Assembly: GCA_037179385.1 (NCBI GenBank)
Contig: CM074193.1
Span: 47,025,082 to 47,089,081 of the forward strand
Origin: Holothuria scabra
Taxonomy: Eukaryota > Echinodermata > Holothuroidea > Aspidochirotida > Holothuriidae
Length of the DNA: 64,000 nucleotides
Direction of reading: 5' to 3'
Shown here: positions 1 to 11,959 of the stretch, in pieces
Position numbering within the stretch: the stretch's first letter is position 1
Layout of the letters: each line of letters begins with the position of its first letter
Program-made: the position numbers and the translations under genes
The notes under the pieces: model-generated
What the model was told of the DNA's origin: nothing
Seen by the model: only the letters and a program-made list of their open reading frames with translations
Database searches by the model: none

Positions 1-2507
1 CATTCTATATCATTCAAAATTTTTACTAAAGACATCAGAAGATTCAGTTTTTTGAATTTTAATTTTAAAATTAGGTTAACATTGTCCGGAAAAATTCCGA
101 TCCAAACATAAAACCTGGAGTTACCACTTCCTACGACTCCGTGCATAAATTAAGAACGGTTTTAATCGTGCACATTCAGGTCACCATGTGCTGGCTCTAT
201 GTAAATTTGCAGGTGTGAAAAGATTGACAGAAAATTGCTAATCATGAAATTCTTAAAAATTGAAAAAAAAAACATGCAAAATCTCCACTCATAATGATGT
301 AAAATGATGCGTTAAAGGTATTAAACGTAAAACGTATTAAAGTATAACTATGAACAAATACGGCATCGTTTCCCTTTATAGAGTGTTACAGCTTAGGACT
401 GAAGAAAGTACATATGGACCATTAAATACTTCAAATAACCACTGAAATATTTCCCATGACACAGCCGGTGAGGTTAGCCACGATGGTCGCTGAATACTAG
501 GATGGCTATGATGGAGGATCCATAAAGGTAGGCCCAATATCCCCCGCAGGCTGAAGTGATTAAACAATCTCTGAGAAACTGAAGCAAAGCACTCGAGGGG
601 TAACACCTCCAATCTTGGTTCAAGTTAAGTGCATTTGCATACAATTCTTTAATGAGAAATCGAATGTTTCTCATCATCGGATTGCTGATACTCTCTGTTC
701 GATCATTTTCCCACAAAGATCTTGGTCTCCAACTTGCCAAACTGAAGATAATAACTTTGGCAATCATTATTTTCAGCAAATTAATTGCAATATGATGGTG
801 CTATCAGTGTTGCAAGGAAATACTATAAAAGTCACTAATTCCTAAATATGATTGTTAGACCCCAGCATTTTTCAATTGGTTTTCAATTTGAAAACCTTTC
901 AGAATCGACAGTGTTAAACCAATGAGATTTTTCGATTTTATTATTAACATGCGTAATGTGCATTAAGGTTTCTATGGATTCACTGTTGTAATTGGTCTAG
1001 TTCAGTCGTTGCATGAGTCATGTGCCATTTGTCACGGAGATATTGACCGAATTGGGCACAGTGGCCAATGAAGGGAAGGCCATAGAGCCACGTCCTCTCA
1101 CATTGCCCAGCTGAGCCTCCAAAAAGAAATATAACATTTAAGTCGTTTAATATATGTAACAAAATACATAAAGTTACAACTTCACCTTTATGGGCCTTAT
1201 GGTGATCAGTCCGTCGTCAAATCCAACTTGGTATCATGCTACTGTCTCCTCATGCCCCCTCAAAGATGCCACTTGTTCCATAAAATACACAACTTTTGTA
1301 TCACTCCAAATTTTACTTCACATGGTAGCATATATGGTACCAAATTGCATAAGGACATTTATCGTTCATAAAATTTTCAAAATGGCGGGGCTACTCTTTT
1401 ATTCTCCTCCGTCATTTCCCAGGCCAGCATTGACTTACGAGACGGGGTCGGGGGGGGGGGGGGGGTCCCCCCAATTTCAAGGAGATCTAAAATTCGTACA
1501 GGAATTTGGAAAAAAAAACTGGTAGACACTTGAGTTTTAAATATTCCTCATCATTCTCAGCCTGTCTTTATATGTAGTGCAACACAATGCCTCAAGTTGT
1601 TTCCCTGGTTACTTGAATACTTCCAAAAGAATGTCTAAAACTGAACAGAAAACAATATAAAACAAAAATGATAAAAAATGCGACACATTCGAGCAGTTAT
1701 TTCCGGTCATCTGGGGGTCCCGATTTTTCAAAATTTCTCTGTACGTCAACCAATTGTAGCGCACCACCCTAGAAAGTGTATAAGGTAGAATTACATTGTT
1801 CGGCCGAAGTACATTTGTAATAAATTTCTAACTGCTCCGCAGTTTGCGAATATACTTTGAAGTGAATATTTTATTTCAAACGAAATTACAAAATAACGAC
1901 TGCTTCAATTCTACTTTCAAGCCAGGGATATGCTACTGTATTTCCGACCATCTGAGGGGCCTGACTTTCAAAAATCATCTGTAGGCTCCGCGCAAACCGA
2001 TCATGGTTGACTTTCAATTAGATGTTTCGAAGAGAATTCTATTTTTCGGGCAAAAAAAAATCTTCTGCCCAAACTGAAATACTCTTGTACAACTATGCTG
2101 GCCGGCTATCACTGATGTACTTTCAATTTGATTCATAAAACTACCCAAATTTGAAGTTAAAATTTACTTCCAAGGATAGCCTATCCGTGGCAACAGATTG
2201 CATGGAATGACACCAAATTTAAAAAAAAAAAATTCTAAGACTCAGTGTTTCCTCCATTAACTAATAACCATAACAATTCAACTTTTCAAGACTATTCCTG
2301 TCAAACTTGAGATATTGCACCATTTTGCATCTATAGGCTCTTGAAAAGGCCAAAATTTTAACAGGGGTATAACTTACCCTAACCCTAGACTTATATCATC
2401 CTGCATAAATATACCCGTACCGGTATCTAAATTTAAATTAGCTATTTGGAGCACATGGGCTGGTCAATATTGGCAAACATTTGCATCGGCCATACCAGTT
2501 GATACAT
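1..2507. other. Intergenic DNA with decayed repeats, no gene seen
   Basis: AT-rich sequence without a convincing exon or long reading frame. It contains a pure G run at about 1446-1464 and stretches around 1240-1400 and 2140-2230 that resemble the degenerate repeat text at 35460-35600 (a 'tagcatat-tggcacc-attgcat' pattern). Decayed copies of the GGAGCG hairpin module common in this window can be glimpsed near 1740 and 1985 in reverse orientation. A short telomere-like CCCTAACCCTA word occurs near 2378, too short to mean anything. Confidence 0.5.
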
Positions 2508-2515
2508 AATTCCAG

Positions 2516-4029
2516 CAGGGGTGGCGACAGCGGGGGCGGGGGCCGGGGGCCACCCCCCCCCCCCCCCCCGTCGGGAGAGGTTGGCGGTTTCGTCGGGGAG
2601 GCCTAAAAATTAAAAAAAAAATGAAAAACCACACAAGGAAGTTACTGGATGGGCCATCTGGAACAATTTTTTTTCTTTTGTAATGCTATTTTAATACATG
2701 TCGGAATTGATTTTAAATCACTTCTTAACTTTGTTAAACCTCATTGTATGTACATTGTCCTATCTCTTCCCACGTCGGGGAAGGACGGTAATTTTTCTGG
2801 CTGGCCTAAAAATGAAAAACGTAAAGGACTGAAGTTACTGGATGGATGACCATGATTTTTTCTTTTTGAACATTTTCTTCTTTTGTAACGCTATTTTAAA
2901 GCATATCTGAATCGGTTTTAATCACTTCTTACTAGCTCTTCTCTCCCTCATCTCATCTTCAATCCGTGCGCGCAAGGTCATGCCTCCGTCGGGGACGGGC
3001 TACCCACCCCCTGTTGTTGAGTTGTTGAAAAAAATTCAACTTCGTCGGGGAACCTTAATCTACAGATTCACGATAAAAGATGTCGGTCTGTTCTCACTCG
3101 GACGACCTTCTTGATCTTGCCTACTAGAAGACCATATTCTTCAAGGAAACTCACAATTCCGAATTATCCTTACAAAAACATAGGAGAGGTTGTTCATATG
3201 CGTACAGTATCCATTGGTCTGCCATCTGGCGTGCCGGACGGACAGCCGAATTCTTAAAGAGGTAATGAATATCGGCCATGTCGTTTTCAGCTACACATAA
3301 TGATGAACAGTGGTGTGAGAAAATCTCCCCATTAATTTGAAGTCACCTTGTGACGTGCCATATTTTCAAAAACCTTGGGAGTTAAACAGTTTATAGGCTA
3401 GAGTTCGGGCAGTCACGTTGAAAAATAATCTATTTAGTGGACCTTGCGATTGAATTCAACGAAGATTCTTAATGCATTCTTAATGCACCCCCCCCCCCCC
3501 CCTCCGAAACTGGAGCAAAGAGCCAAGACCACTGCATCTAATTTTAGCAGTACATTTGATCTGGCACTTAAGCAACTGATCATTAGCGAGTTGGGTTCTT
3601 TCTCTATTGAAGTGAAATTTCATTTTAAAGGAAGGCTCAAAATAACTACTGCTTCATTTCTAGATACAACCCCGGGAAATGCCATTCCGGCTATCTTAGG
3701 GGTTAGGTTTTTTAACAATTTTCTGTACGCTCCGCACAGATTGTGTTTTAGTCGAAAAGATAACTGAACACAACAATGCGTGTTTTTAAATTATTCTACG
3801 TTTTGGGGCAGTTTTATAAAGTGGAAATAATTTTATTTTGAAATTAATCTGAAAGTAAGGACTTCTTTAATTTTAGTTACGAGCCCAGGAAATGCCATTT
3901 CCTGCTTTCCGGGGGTTCTCAATTTTTCAAAGAGTCACGGCAACTCACGTTCCACCGGGACATAACATCATCTTTGTGGGGGCCTTAAAATTCTGGCCCC
4001 CTGTCGTCCAAATGCTGGCGCCACCCCTG
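2516..4029. mobile_element. hAT-like non-autonomous DNA transposon, 1.5 kb, complete
   Basis: The element starts CAGGGGTGGCGACAGC and ends GCTGGCGCCACCCCTG, giving inverted termini CAGGGGTGGCG(A/C)CAGC. It is flanked by a perfect 8-bp duplication AATTCCAG at 2508-2515 and 4030-4037. An 8-bp TSD with a CAGGGGTGGC-type terminus is the hAT superfamily signature. No transposase frame is visible, so it must have been moved in trans. It has homopolymer C runs near 2554-2569 and 3487-3502. A fuller copy of the same family lies at about 6989-9447; this copy lacks about 0.8 kb present there between the positions matching 8510 and 9330. Confidence 0.88.
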
Positions 4030-4331
4030 AATTCCAGTCTAGGCTTAAGTTATCACAAAATATTTCTACAGTTGCAGTAATTACAGCAAGATTATTAATT
4101 TAATTGTAACGTTTTCATATATTTTATTGCTTTTTTTTATATTTTTATTTTTTATGTCGTATTTTTTCCTCCAATATCCAGTCGAGATGATTGACAATTT
4201 CGTGGAGTCTCAAGCACACAAGCCTCTCCTCCAGCGGTCACGTCATCCACCATCTGTATCTCAAACTTTATATTACGTCTTAATAAGAGGGAGCTGTGGA
4301 TATGATCTTAAAATTGGCATATAAAAAGCTG

Positions 4332-4677
4332 CAGGCGCGGATCATGGCATTCCAAAAAATGAGGTCTGACTTAAGAAAAAGCAGGGCAATGAGGGAGTTG
4401 TACTGCTAAATTCTCGTATGTTTTGTTGTTGTTTTTTCCGCCTCCACAGAAGGAACAACTTTATTGAAAACAACAAATATACAGGGAGAGGAAGAAGAAG
4501 AGAAATAAATACATAATTTACAATGTAAACAATAAGATTAATTAAACTTGCCCACAATTTAAACAGAACCAATTTATCTTGCTCAAAAACTAAAGCATTT
4601 TAACATATGTTGTTAATTTGGTGAAAAGGGGGAGGGCTGAGGCCGCAGGAGCTCCCCACCCCCCGGATCCGCCCCTG
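4332..4677. mobile_element. Small hAT-like MITE, 346 bp
   Basis: Ends are CAGGCGCGGATC at the left and GGATCCGCCCCTG at the right, an imperfect inverted repeat of about 12 bp. Flanking octamers AAAAGCTG (4324-4331) and AAAGGGTG (4678-4685) match at 6 of 8 positions, consistent with an aged 8-bp TSD. A C run just inside the right end resembles the other hAT-like elements here. No coding potential. Confidence 0.6.
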
Positions 4678-5604
4678 AAAGGGTGCTCAGTTTTGAATTT
4701 TATTGATTAAATATATAAAAGATAAAAACCAGGGAGATTGAAGCTCCTGTACAGACTTAGCAAACATCCCTTTGAAAAATTTGGATTTATCTTTAAAGCG
4801 TATGACACTACTGACTGTAGCATATTCCTACTTAACCTTTTACTATATTCTTAGGGTACACCACATAGCTGGTTAAATGGCAGTCATGTGTAACCATAAA
4901 CTACAATTTTATCACCATGGGCACTGCTGATTCACGCAGACTATCTGTGGCGAGCTTAAAATATCACACCCTTACTTCAAGAAGATAGGCCATGCCCTTC
5001 AGAAATTACCTGGTTTTCCCCAGTGGCGTAGCTAGGATTTTTTCCAGGGGTAAAGGTATGAAATTTCCCCAAAATTTTTCCCGGTTAATGTGTATGTATT
5101 TCATACGAAATATGCAAATTCACAAGTATAACAACATTACCATGTCATTTTGTAATATTACCTGCATTTTAATCTTTAAGTTCAACATAGAGCAATGGGA
5201 AATAACAAAGTGTATTTTTTTGGTAAACAATATCTGGTTTATTCGTATGTAGTAACGCAGTGGCGTACGCAGGATTTCTCTGAAGGGGGGGGGGGGCATG
5301 TAGTTTGGTCTAGGGGGAGGGGTCTCCGAAAAATTTTTGACGTTTTCAAGGAGCCTAGATGCAAAATGGTGCAAGATTTTCGACTTTGACAGGAACAGTG
5401 TTAAAAGTTGAATCGTTGTGGTTCATGAGGATAAAACTGAAACTTTTATGTCTTTACATGCATTCTTGTGCCATTTATGCTACCTTACGAAGTAAAACTT
5501 GTCATTAAATTTGCTCACTTTTAGGAGTCAAAATAAAAGAGCATTGATCAGTATAGGATTTGCGGTTTTTCTTGGCCAAAAAAATTATTTTATCATAAAG
5601 ATTA

Positions 5605-5930
5605 TCTAAGCGGAGCGCCACCATTGGTTGGCGCGGAGCGTATAGAAAATTTCGAAAAATCAAACTCCTGAGATCGCCGGAAATAGCATGTTCCAGACTT
5701 ATACGAAGAATCTAACGAGTCGCTATCTTCTTTTGTCGTTTGCAATAAAATGCTCACTTCAAAATATGTTCCCAAACTGCAAAGTGATCAGAGAGTAAAG
5801 AGCTAAATTTGACCCCCAAAATGTAATTTTGCCCAAAAGACTGAGCGAAGCACCACCATTAGCTGGCGTGGAATGTAAAGAAAATTTCGAAAAATCAGAC
5901 CCCTCAGATGGCCAAAACTAGCGTATTCAT
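5605..5930 (+). repeat. Two tandem copies of the GGAGCGCC hairpin module
   Basis: Copies at about 5607-5700 and 5842-5930 share the order: AGCGGAGCGCCACCATTGG, TTGGCGCGGAGCGTA, then GAAAATTT(C/T)G, a short AT stretch, and a CAGATGGCC-type word. The core is a hairpin (GCGCCA...TTGGCGC) flanked by direct GGAGCG words. The same module recurs at about 6339, 6679, 8255 (reverse), 22393, 23832, 27300 (reverse), 29872, 31577 and 31758. It looks like an internal repeat of several DNA-transposon families. Confidence 0.7.
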
Positions 5931-6678
5931 GCTTGTGAAGAGAATCTTAACATGTAGTTTTTATTTTAATCGATTCCACCAGTGGGATACAAAGTCCATC
6001 TTTTTAAGTAAAACTTGGAATTTGACAGAACTTGCCTTTTTGTAGGAATTAAAAAAAATGGCATCACTGAGGGGCCTTGCAGAGGCAATCCTTCCCCCTT
6101 TGAAAATTTTTGCAGTGAAAAATTGGGTGTCCTTATATGCAGTCTGGTGGCACATACGCTATCGTTTGAAGTACAATCTGTGTTACTAAAGTTTGACTCC
6201 GTATTTTTAAGAAAAAAAAAATGGCATCGGTGACAGTGGCGTAGCCAGGATGGGATTTTTTTTTTTTTTTTTGGGGGGGGGGGGCTAGGTAACAAGTCGG
6301 GGGCCTGGTACCTCCGAGTGTCAGGCACGTCAAGACTATTTAAGCGGAGCGCCACCATCAGTTGGCGTGGAGCGTACAAGAAAATTTTGGGCTTAGGAAA
6401 CCCCTCCATGGCCGGAAACGGCACTCCTCATGTGTTTTAAGCTGGATGTACCCAGCCTTGAAATGCGAATCTCATGTGTGCCACTTCTCAAATAATGAGA
6501 ATAAAAAAATCAATCTATGAAAAATGGTAATACATACACTTTTAAGGGGCCCCAAACTGGGCATTTCTGATCTGTTGCCTGGGGGATGACACAAAAGGGA
6601 ACCGGTATCTCCCTTTCCCTTGGGCAAAATTGTAAATTTCAGAAGGACGTAGATCGCAAATCCCGCAATATTTGAATC

Positions 6679-6790
6679 TAAGCGGAGCGCCACCATCAGT
6701 TGGCGCGGAGCGTACAAGAAAATTTTGGGCTTTAAAACCCCTCCAGATGGCCGAAAACGGCACTTCCCACATGTTTTAAACTGGATGTAC
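6679..6790 (+). repeat. Extra hairpin-module copy flanked by ~20-bp repeats
   Basis: This segment begins CTAAGCGGAGCGCC and is nearly identical to 6338-6450. It is bracketed by AAATCCCGCAATATTTGAAT on the left and AAATGCGGAAATATTTGAAT on the right. The related element at about 24150 has only one such word, followed directly by the next block. The simplest reading is insertion of a module copy with duplication of about 20 bp; a local recombination event is the alternative. Confidence 0.55.
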
Positions 6791-6988
6791 TCAAATGCGG
6801 AAATATTTGAATGAATTTCAGCTTACCTAAAAGAGTACCTTACCCTTTAACAAGAAAACCAAAAGTGGTTGTGTTCCCCTCTGAGAAACAAAGTAACATT
6901 TAAGTTTGTCGTCGAGACTTTCGTTCCATCTTCGAAGTGAAATGCAATAAACGACAGTGCAAATCACAAACGGTATCTAAACGTAGCA

Positions 6989-9447
6989 GGGTTGGCGCCA
7001 GCGAAAAGGGGGGTATGTCCCCCCGTCGGGGAACACTCCCCCCCCCCCCGTGGGGGAAGGTCGGCGGTTCCGTCGGGGAGGCCTAAAAATAAAATATATA
7101 TATATAAATAAAAATATATATATAAATAAAAAAAAAATAATAAAAAACCCACAAGGACTGAAGTTACTGGATGGTTGATCTAGGACTTTTTTTTGTTTTG
7201 AAATACATAACGGAATCGATTTTAAATCACTTCTTAACTCTGTTAAACCCAATCTATGTACCTTGTCCTATCTCTTCCCCCGTCGGGGAAGGACGGCAAT
7301 TTTTCGGGGAGGCCTAAACATGAAAAACGTAAAGGACTGAAGTTACTGAATGGATGACCATCATTTTTCGTTTTGAACTATTTTTTTTTTTTGTAACGCT
7401 CTTTTAATGCATATCTGAATCGGTTTTAATCACTTCTTACTAGCTCTCCTATCCCTCATCCCATCTTCAATCCGTTCGCGCAAGTTCATGCCTCCGTCGG
7501 GGACGGGCTACCCACCCCCTGTTGTTGAAAAAATCCAAATTCGTCGGGGAGACTTCATCTACAGACCTACGATAAAATATGTGGTTCTGTAGTCACTCGG
7601 ACGACCTTCTTGATCTTGCTTACTCGGAGACCATATTTTTCAAGGAAACTCACAATTCCGCATTCTCCTTACAAAAACGGACGAGGGGTTGTTCATGTGC
7701 GTGCAGTACCCAATGGTCTGTCATCTGGCCTGCCCGGACAACCGAATTCTCTCACAAAGGTAATTAATATTGGCCATGTCGTTTTCAGCTACAAATAATG
7801 ATAAACAGTGGTGTGAGAAAATCTCCCTATTAGTCTGACTGAAAATTTATTTAAAGACACCTTGTAACGTGCAATATTTTCAAATACGTTGGGAGCAAAA
7901 CCATGCAGAGTCTTGAGTTCGGGCAGTTACGTTAAAAATTTCATCTTTTTAGTGGACCTTGCAATTGAATTCAACGAAGAATGTTAATACAGTCAAAAAC
8001 ATTTTAGTATGTTTTCAATTCCGTTGCATAGTCCCCCCCCCCCCCTCCCGGAAAGACACAAGACCATAACATCTAATTGTAGCAGTACCTTTTATCTGGT
8101 ACTTTTCTGATCATTAGCAAGTTGGGTTCTTTCTCTATTAGAGTGAAATTTCATTTTAAAGGAAAGCTCAACATAAAGACTGCTTCATTTCTAGTAACAA
8201 GTTTGGGCAATGCAATTCCGGCTATCTTAGGGGTTAGATTTCTTAACAATTTTCTGTACGCTCCGCGCTAACTGATGATGGCGCTCCGCATAGATAGTGT
8301 TTTAGTCGAACAGATAACTGAACAGAACAATGCGTGTTTGTAAATTATTCTTCGTTTTGGGCAGTATTATAAAGTAAAAATATTTTTATTGCGAAAGAAA
8401 TCTGAAAGTAAGGACTTCTTTAATACTAGTTATGAGCTCGGGAAATACCATTTCCTGCTGACGGGGGGTTCTCCATTTTTCAAAAAATTCCGTGCGCTCG
8501 AATTAGCGATAATCTTCGGGCAGGATTACATTTTTCGGTCAAAGGAACAATTCTGCCCCTCCCAATCTCAGCTGACACGCTCCCGTACGCCCATGACAAT
8601 AAATAAAATATAAAACTTAAAATACATGCGAAGCTAAATTTTTTCCTCGGGAGAATGCTCCAATATGGTCCGAGGGCCTAATTCTGGATGATGATTTTCA
8701 GAAACCTCAACAAAACTACAGATCACCCCTACTTGATTTTCCTCATGAGGACGTCAGATTCCTCCACAAAACCCCCCAAACTGCCATGAAATTACAATTT
8801 TTCTCCAATATTAGCTTAAGATTGTTAAAAATAGCAAAATTTTCCAATTTCAATGGATACTCCGTACAACAAATAACCAAAGCCAACTCTGTTAATCACC
8901 CGGCATACTACCTAATTTTGCTCCTGAAAGACATATCACTTAATAAAAGAAACCAAATTTTTCATTTCAACCTTACCAAAAAACCAAATTTTCTTTCATT
9001 AAAATCCAAAATTTCTCCATCATGATGAAGCTCTTAATTTTGAAAGATTCGTTCAAAAAAGAAAAAAACTTTCTGGGCAAACTTCTAGTCTCGTCTCAAA
9101 GCCTTAATCAGTTTGTAAGTAGGTCTTGTACGATTCCCAAAAGAATTTCAGCTGTCGCCCATTTAACGTTTTTTATTTTTCCCTTATGAAGGACAGATTC
9201 TTCAATAAACAGCCATAATTTTTTGTAGTGCCAATAGAAGCCAAATTTCTTCCATAAGTTTTAATTTCTACTTCATTAAACTCCAGATTTTTAAGTATTT
9301 GTTAAAAAGAAAGGACCAAATTTCGGCGCGTTCCGCGCTCCTCAAATTCTGCAAAGTCACGTTCAACTGAACATAACATCGCCTTTGTTGGGGCCTTGTT
9401 GGGGCCTTGAAATTCTGGGCCCCCTGTCGGGCAAATCCTGGCGCGCA
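6989..9447. mobile_element. Second, longer copy of the 2516-4029 hAT family, right end eroded
   Basis: Starts CAGGGTTGGCGCCAGC at 6989 and runs colinear with 2516-4029: CGTCGGGGAGGCCTAAAAAT, then GACTGAAGTTACTG, then the CTCGGACGACCTTCTTGATC block, a C run at about 8034-8046, and the GGCCCCCTGTCG block near the right end. The right terminus decays at CCTGGCGC and no clean TSD is seen. It retains about 830 bp (8510-9330) missing from the first copy. Short open frames at 7579-7798 are shared between copies but match nothing I recognise. Confidence 0.72.
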
Positions 9448-10639
9448 CAAAATGTGTTTTACGCCCATTCATGTTTTTTTTTTTTTTTTAATTTTTACTT
9501 ATTTACTGTTTTGAAGGTTATACATCAAAGTTTATTTCCGTTCAAACATTTAATTTTTTTCAATTACTTCAGGACGCAAAAAATCTGGGGAGATGAAGAA
9601 AATCTGGGGGCCTTGGCCCCCATGCCCCCCCCCCCGTGGCTACGCCACTGATCGGTGAGGGGGGAACATGACCCAATGCCCCCCCCCCCCCCCTTCGTAC
9701 GCCACTGAAAGGACTCGGCCTAATAGTGGCTCGATCATACAGTATATCCTGTTAGAACAGCAGGCTGTTAAGTGTAGAAGGATGCAAGGTACTCATGGAC
9801 CCGTTTATTGTTACACCCCAAGTAAGCAGAAAGCTATTTTCCCGAGCTAGCCCGTAAGCCTCCAAGAATTAGGCTAAGTAACAAAATATAAGTATGCCTA
9901 TGGACCCCGTTCATTCTAATTTTTAGACTAACGTTAAGTTTATTGTTGGCCATGGATTGTTTCAGTCCCATCCATCGTTATTTACACAGAGTAAAATCAG
10001 TATAGTTTAAACCCCTCCCGCTACTAGCTTGTAGGACAATATAACTTCGGAGGTCTACGTTAGTGACTTTTCAGTATTCACATCCTTTTACTGAATTCCC
10101 AAAGTGTACAACGCAGAGACTGTGTGCAAGGGGATAAGTTCGGGTTTACAGCCTTTCAGTGTTAGTTGTACTGTATCAGCTGTTTAATTCCTGAATAACA
10201 GCTTCCTGTGCACTGAAATGCACTTAACATAACACCCGCACGTAAACACGAGAACACAATCTTCTACGAGGCGAGGACGTTCCTGTGGAACGCGAAGTAG
10301 GGCCCGTTCATGCAACACTGACGAAATGTTGGTTAATTTGCTGTATGAAAAATGTCTCACAATTTCTTATTCTCTCAAAAATTTTGAGAAATTTTTGTTA
10401 GAATAAGAAAATTCATCAAATTTCCCCAAATTATTTTCCAGGGGGCAACTTGCCCCTGCCCCCCCCCCCCAGTAGCTACGCCACTGGTTTTCCCTCGTAA
10501 CATGTCCCGCATTTTACGTGAACACATTTTGTTGAAAACAGATGATCGAAACAATACATTGTTAAAGGAATAACATCAATCAAAAGATGGCCTTACGCTG
10601 TATGCCCCACTAGATGTTCTGGCTACTTCAAAAACCTAG

Positions 10640-11035
10640 ATATAAACTAAGATTTGAGACCACTCAATGTTCAGTCTGTTTTCCCAGACACAATAAGTCC
10701 ATGTTTGATAGGCGCTTTCGCTGCCCTAAGCCCTAAGTTATGGAATGATGTTCCCCTGTCATTTAAAGGCCGAATTCTCTCACCCCAAATAGTACCAATT
10801 TCCCCAAGCCTTCTTACGGTACTTAAGCCCCTCCCGCAATTGTCTGAAATTCACTTCCATCCAGACACAATCTCAGTTTATATTGCTTCAGGGTAGGTGC
10901 ATGTAGAAAAGTTCAGTGTGTATAATCAAAACACTTTCAGTACAGTTCATGTTGTGCAATCTAAGCTTTGATACTCTGCATTGGTTGAATAAGCTGTCAA
11001 TCAAAACGCTGAGCCAATTGAGAGTTTCTGTTACC
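10640..11035 (+). pseudogene. Decayed LINE ORF2 C-terminal fragment and 3' flank
   Basis: A short frame from 10654 reads ...AFAALSPKLWNDVPLSFKG, which resembles the PKLWN-x-(L/V)P-L-S tail typical of non-LTR retrotransposon ORF2 proteins. The following DNA to about 11030 is repeated in inverse orientation at 24790-25045. The frame has lost any upstream reverse-transcriptase domain, so it is a dead 3' remnant. Confidence 0.5.
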
Positions 11036-11481
11036 TCATACAAGAAGTGCGGTTTGGGTTAGGGTTAGGATTGCTTGCTCAAAATCTGTCTTTACTGGTG
11101 TGTCGTCGATGGTACGTGGTTCTTCAATCGCGTTTTCTTTTTGTTTTTTACTTTCTTTCGTAAGGCGCATTGGAATGATTATTTAAATAATCTTCTATAG
11201 GAAGGGACATGATCTTGAACCTGAACGAACATTTAAATCCACATTTCAAATGCAGAAGCAATGGTGTAGAAACCAAAAATATTTCATTTCAAAAGACGGG
11301 AAATTGTAAATACAATCTCAGGAAATGGGAATTAGGTTTTTGGAAGCACTGTATTTGTGATTTTATGAATAAAATATTTTCCTGCACATAGAGCTTATAA
11401 ACTTAAATTCGATTTGCATGAAAAATTATCCAACAGATTGTCAGGACTGGTAGTGACGCGCATGCTCAAATAAAATATCAA

Positions 11482-11546
11482 CCAATAAGAGCAAACTAGT
11501 GTTTCAATTATGTAACTATATAAACTACCGGCATATCCACAATTGA
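11482..11546 (+). promoter_or_regulatory. CCAAT and TATA-box promoter of the peptide gene
   Basis: A CCAAT word at 11482-11486 is followed by TATATAAA at 11517-11524. The expected start of transcription lies about 25-30 bp downstream, near 11547. A non-coding exon with a strong 5' splice site follows within 105 bp. The spacing of all three elements is typical of an animal TATA promoter, so this is the best promoter candidate in the window. Confidence 0.6.
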
Positions 11547-11650
11547 ACTACGCAGCAGCTTTTAAATATTTGTAACACAGCGTCCTTTTCAACATTTCTT
11601 ACACAGTTGAAGACTTGAAAACATCGTTCAGACGAAAAGACCTCTACCCG
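11547..11650 (+). other. Non-coding first exon (5' UTR) of the peptide gene
   Basis: From the predicted start to CCTCTACCCG|GTAAGC, a good 5' splice site at 11651. The exon has no ATG, so the first AUG of the spliced message would be at 17093 in the next exon (17081 onward, after a strong T-rich acceptor ending at 17080). The start position is inferred from the TATA box. Confidence 0.5.
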
Positions 11651-11926
11651 GTAAGCCTACTTTATATATACGACTTAGCTAAATGCTTATTCTAACATCA
11701 ATTGTTTTATTTTACACTTTGCTTGGCTCACTTAAATGATTTTAGGCAGCGCATGTAATCTCTTTTTAGATAAAGTTTGAAAAAATAGGAGTCGATGACA
11801 TTCTTATCCTTAACAAATAGGGGTCTATCTATCTTGGCGTTGTCATGCAGTGTGCCCTCAAAATACCCAGTTGATGATATTTCCAATGCGTGGTACTTAT
11901 CCGTCAACACAATATCTTTGTTCAAG

Positions 11927-11959
11927 CAGGGAGCTGCCATTGACAACGGCAGCTCCCTG
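11927..11959. repeat. Perfect 12-bp hairpin, CAGGGAGCTGCC core
   Basis: CAGGGAGCTGCC at 11927-11938 and its exact complement at 11948-11959 with a 9-nt loop. The same GGGAG-CTCCC stem recurs at 12838-12861 and 36232-36251. Confidence 0.75.

Larger units (their letters stand above)
6234..9650. mobile_element. Innermost hAT-like element, 3.4 kb, perfect TSD
   Basis: Left end CAGTGGCGTAGCCAGG at 6234; right end GTGGCTACGCCACTG to 9650. ATCGGTGA at 6226-6233 and at 9651-9658 is a perfect 8-bp TSD. G and C runs lie just inside the left and right ends. The family is the same as 23741-25506: both share the sequence after the left end (GGGCTAGGTAA...GGTACCTCC), the hairpin module, the CACTTCTCAAATA block and the right-end block CAAAAAATCT(T)GGGGA. 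A CAGGG-type element (6989-9447) has inserted inside. No transposase frame. Confidence 0.87.
5258..9707. mobile_element. Middle hAT-like element nested in the outer one
   Basis: The left end CAGTGGCGTACGCAGG and right end CTTCGTACGCCACTG share the distinctive CAGTGGCGTACG terminus, not CAGTGGCGTAGC as in the outer element, which pairs them with each other. A G run of 12 follows the left end and a C run precedes the right end. The flanking octamers (TAGTAACG and AAAGGACT) do not match well, so the pairing rests on the TIRs and nesting alone. The inverted copy at 34.8-35.1 kb also carries this junction, so this insertion predates that copy. Confidence 0.6.
5021..10486. mobile_element. Outer hAT-like element of a nested set, 5.5 kb
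   Basis: The left end CAGTGGCGTAGCTAGG begins at 5021 and the right end reads CGCCACTG to 10486 (reverse complement CAGTGGCGTAGCTA). The same octamer GTTTTCCC flanks both ends (5013-5020 and 10487-10494), a perfect 8-bp TSD. Joining the flanks restores a continuous sequence without the element. Its own sequence is only 5021-5257 plus about 9708-10486; the rest is later insertions. The first 330 bp recurs inverted at 34786-35117. A C run of 12 or more lies inside the right end and a short G run inside the left. No transposase is visible. Confidence 0.88.

Noticed and set aside
5966..6424. 152-codon minus-strand frame, Pro/Lys-rich
   Set aside because: The Pro and Lys runs are the translated C/G and T homopolymers at the element end; it spans an insertion junction.
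11046..11066. GGGTTAGGGTTAGG, telomere-like
   Set aside because: Only two units, found by chance at this frequency; not an interstitial telomere.
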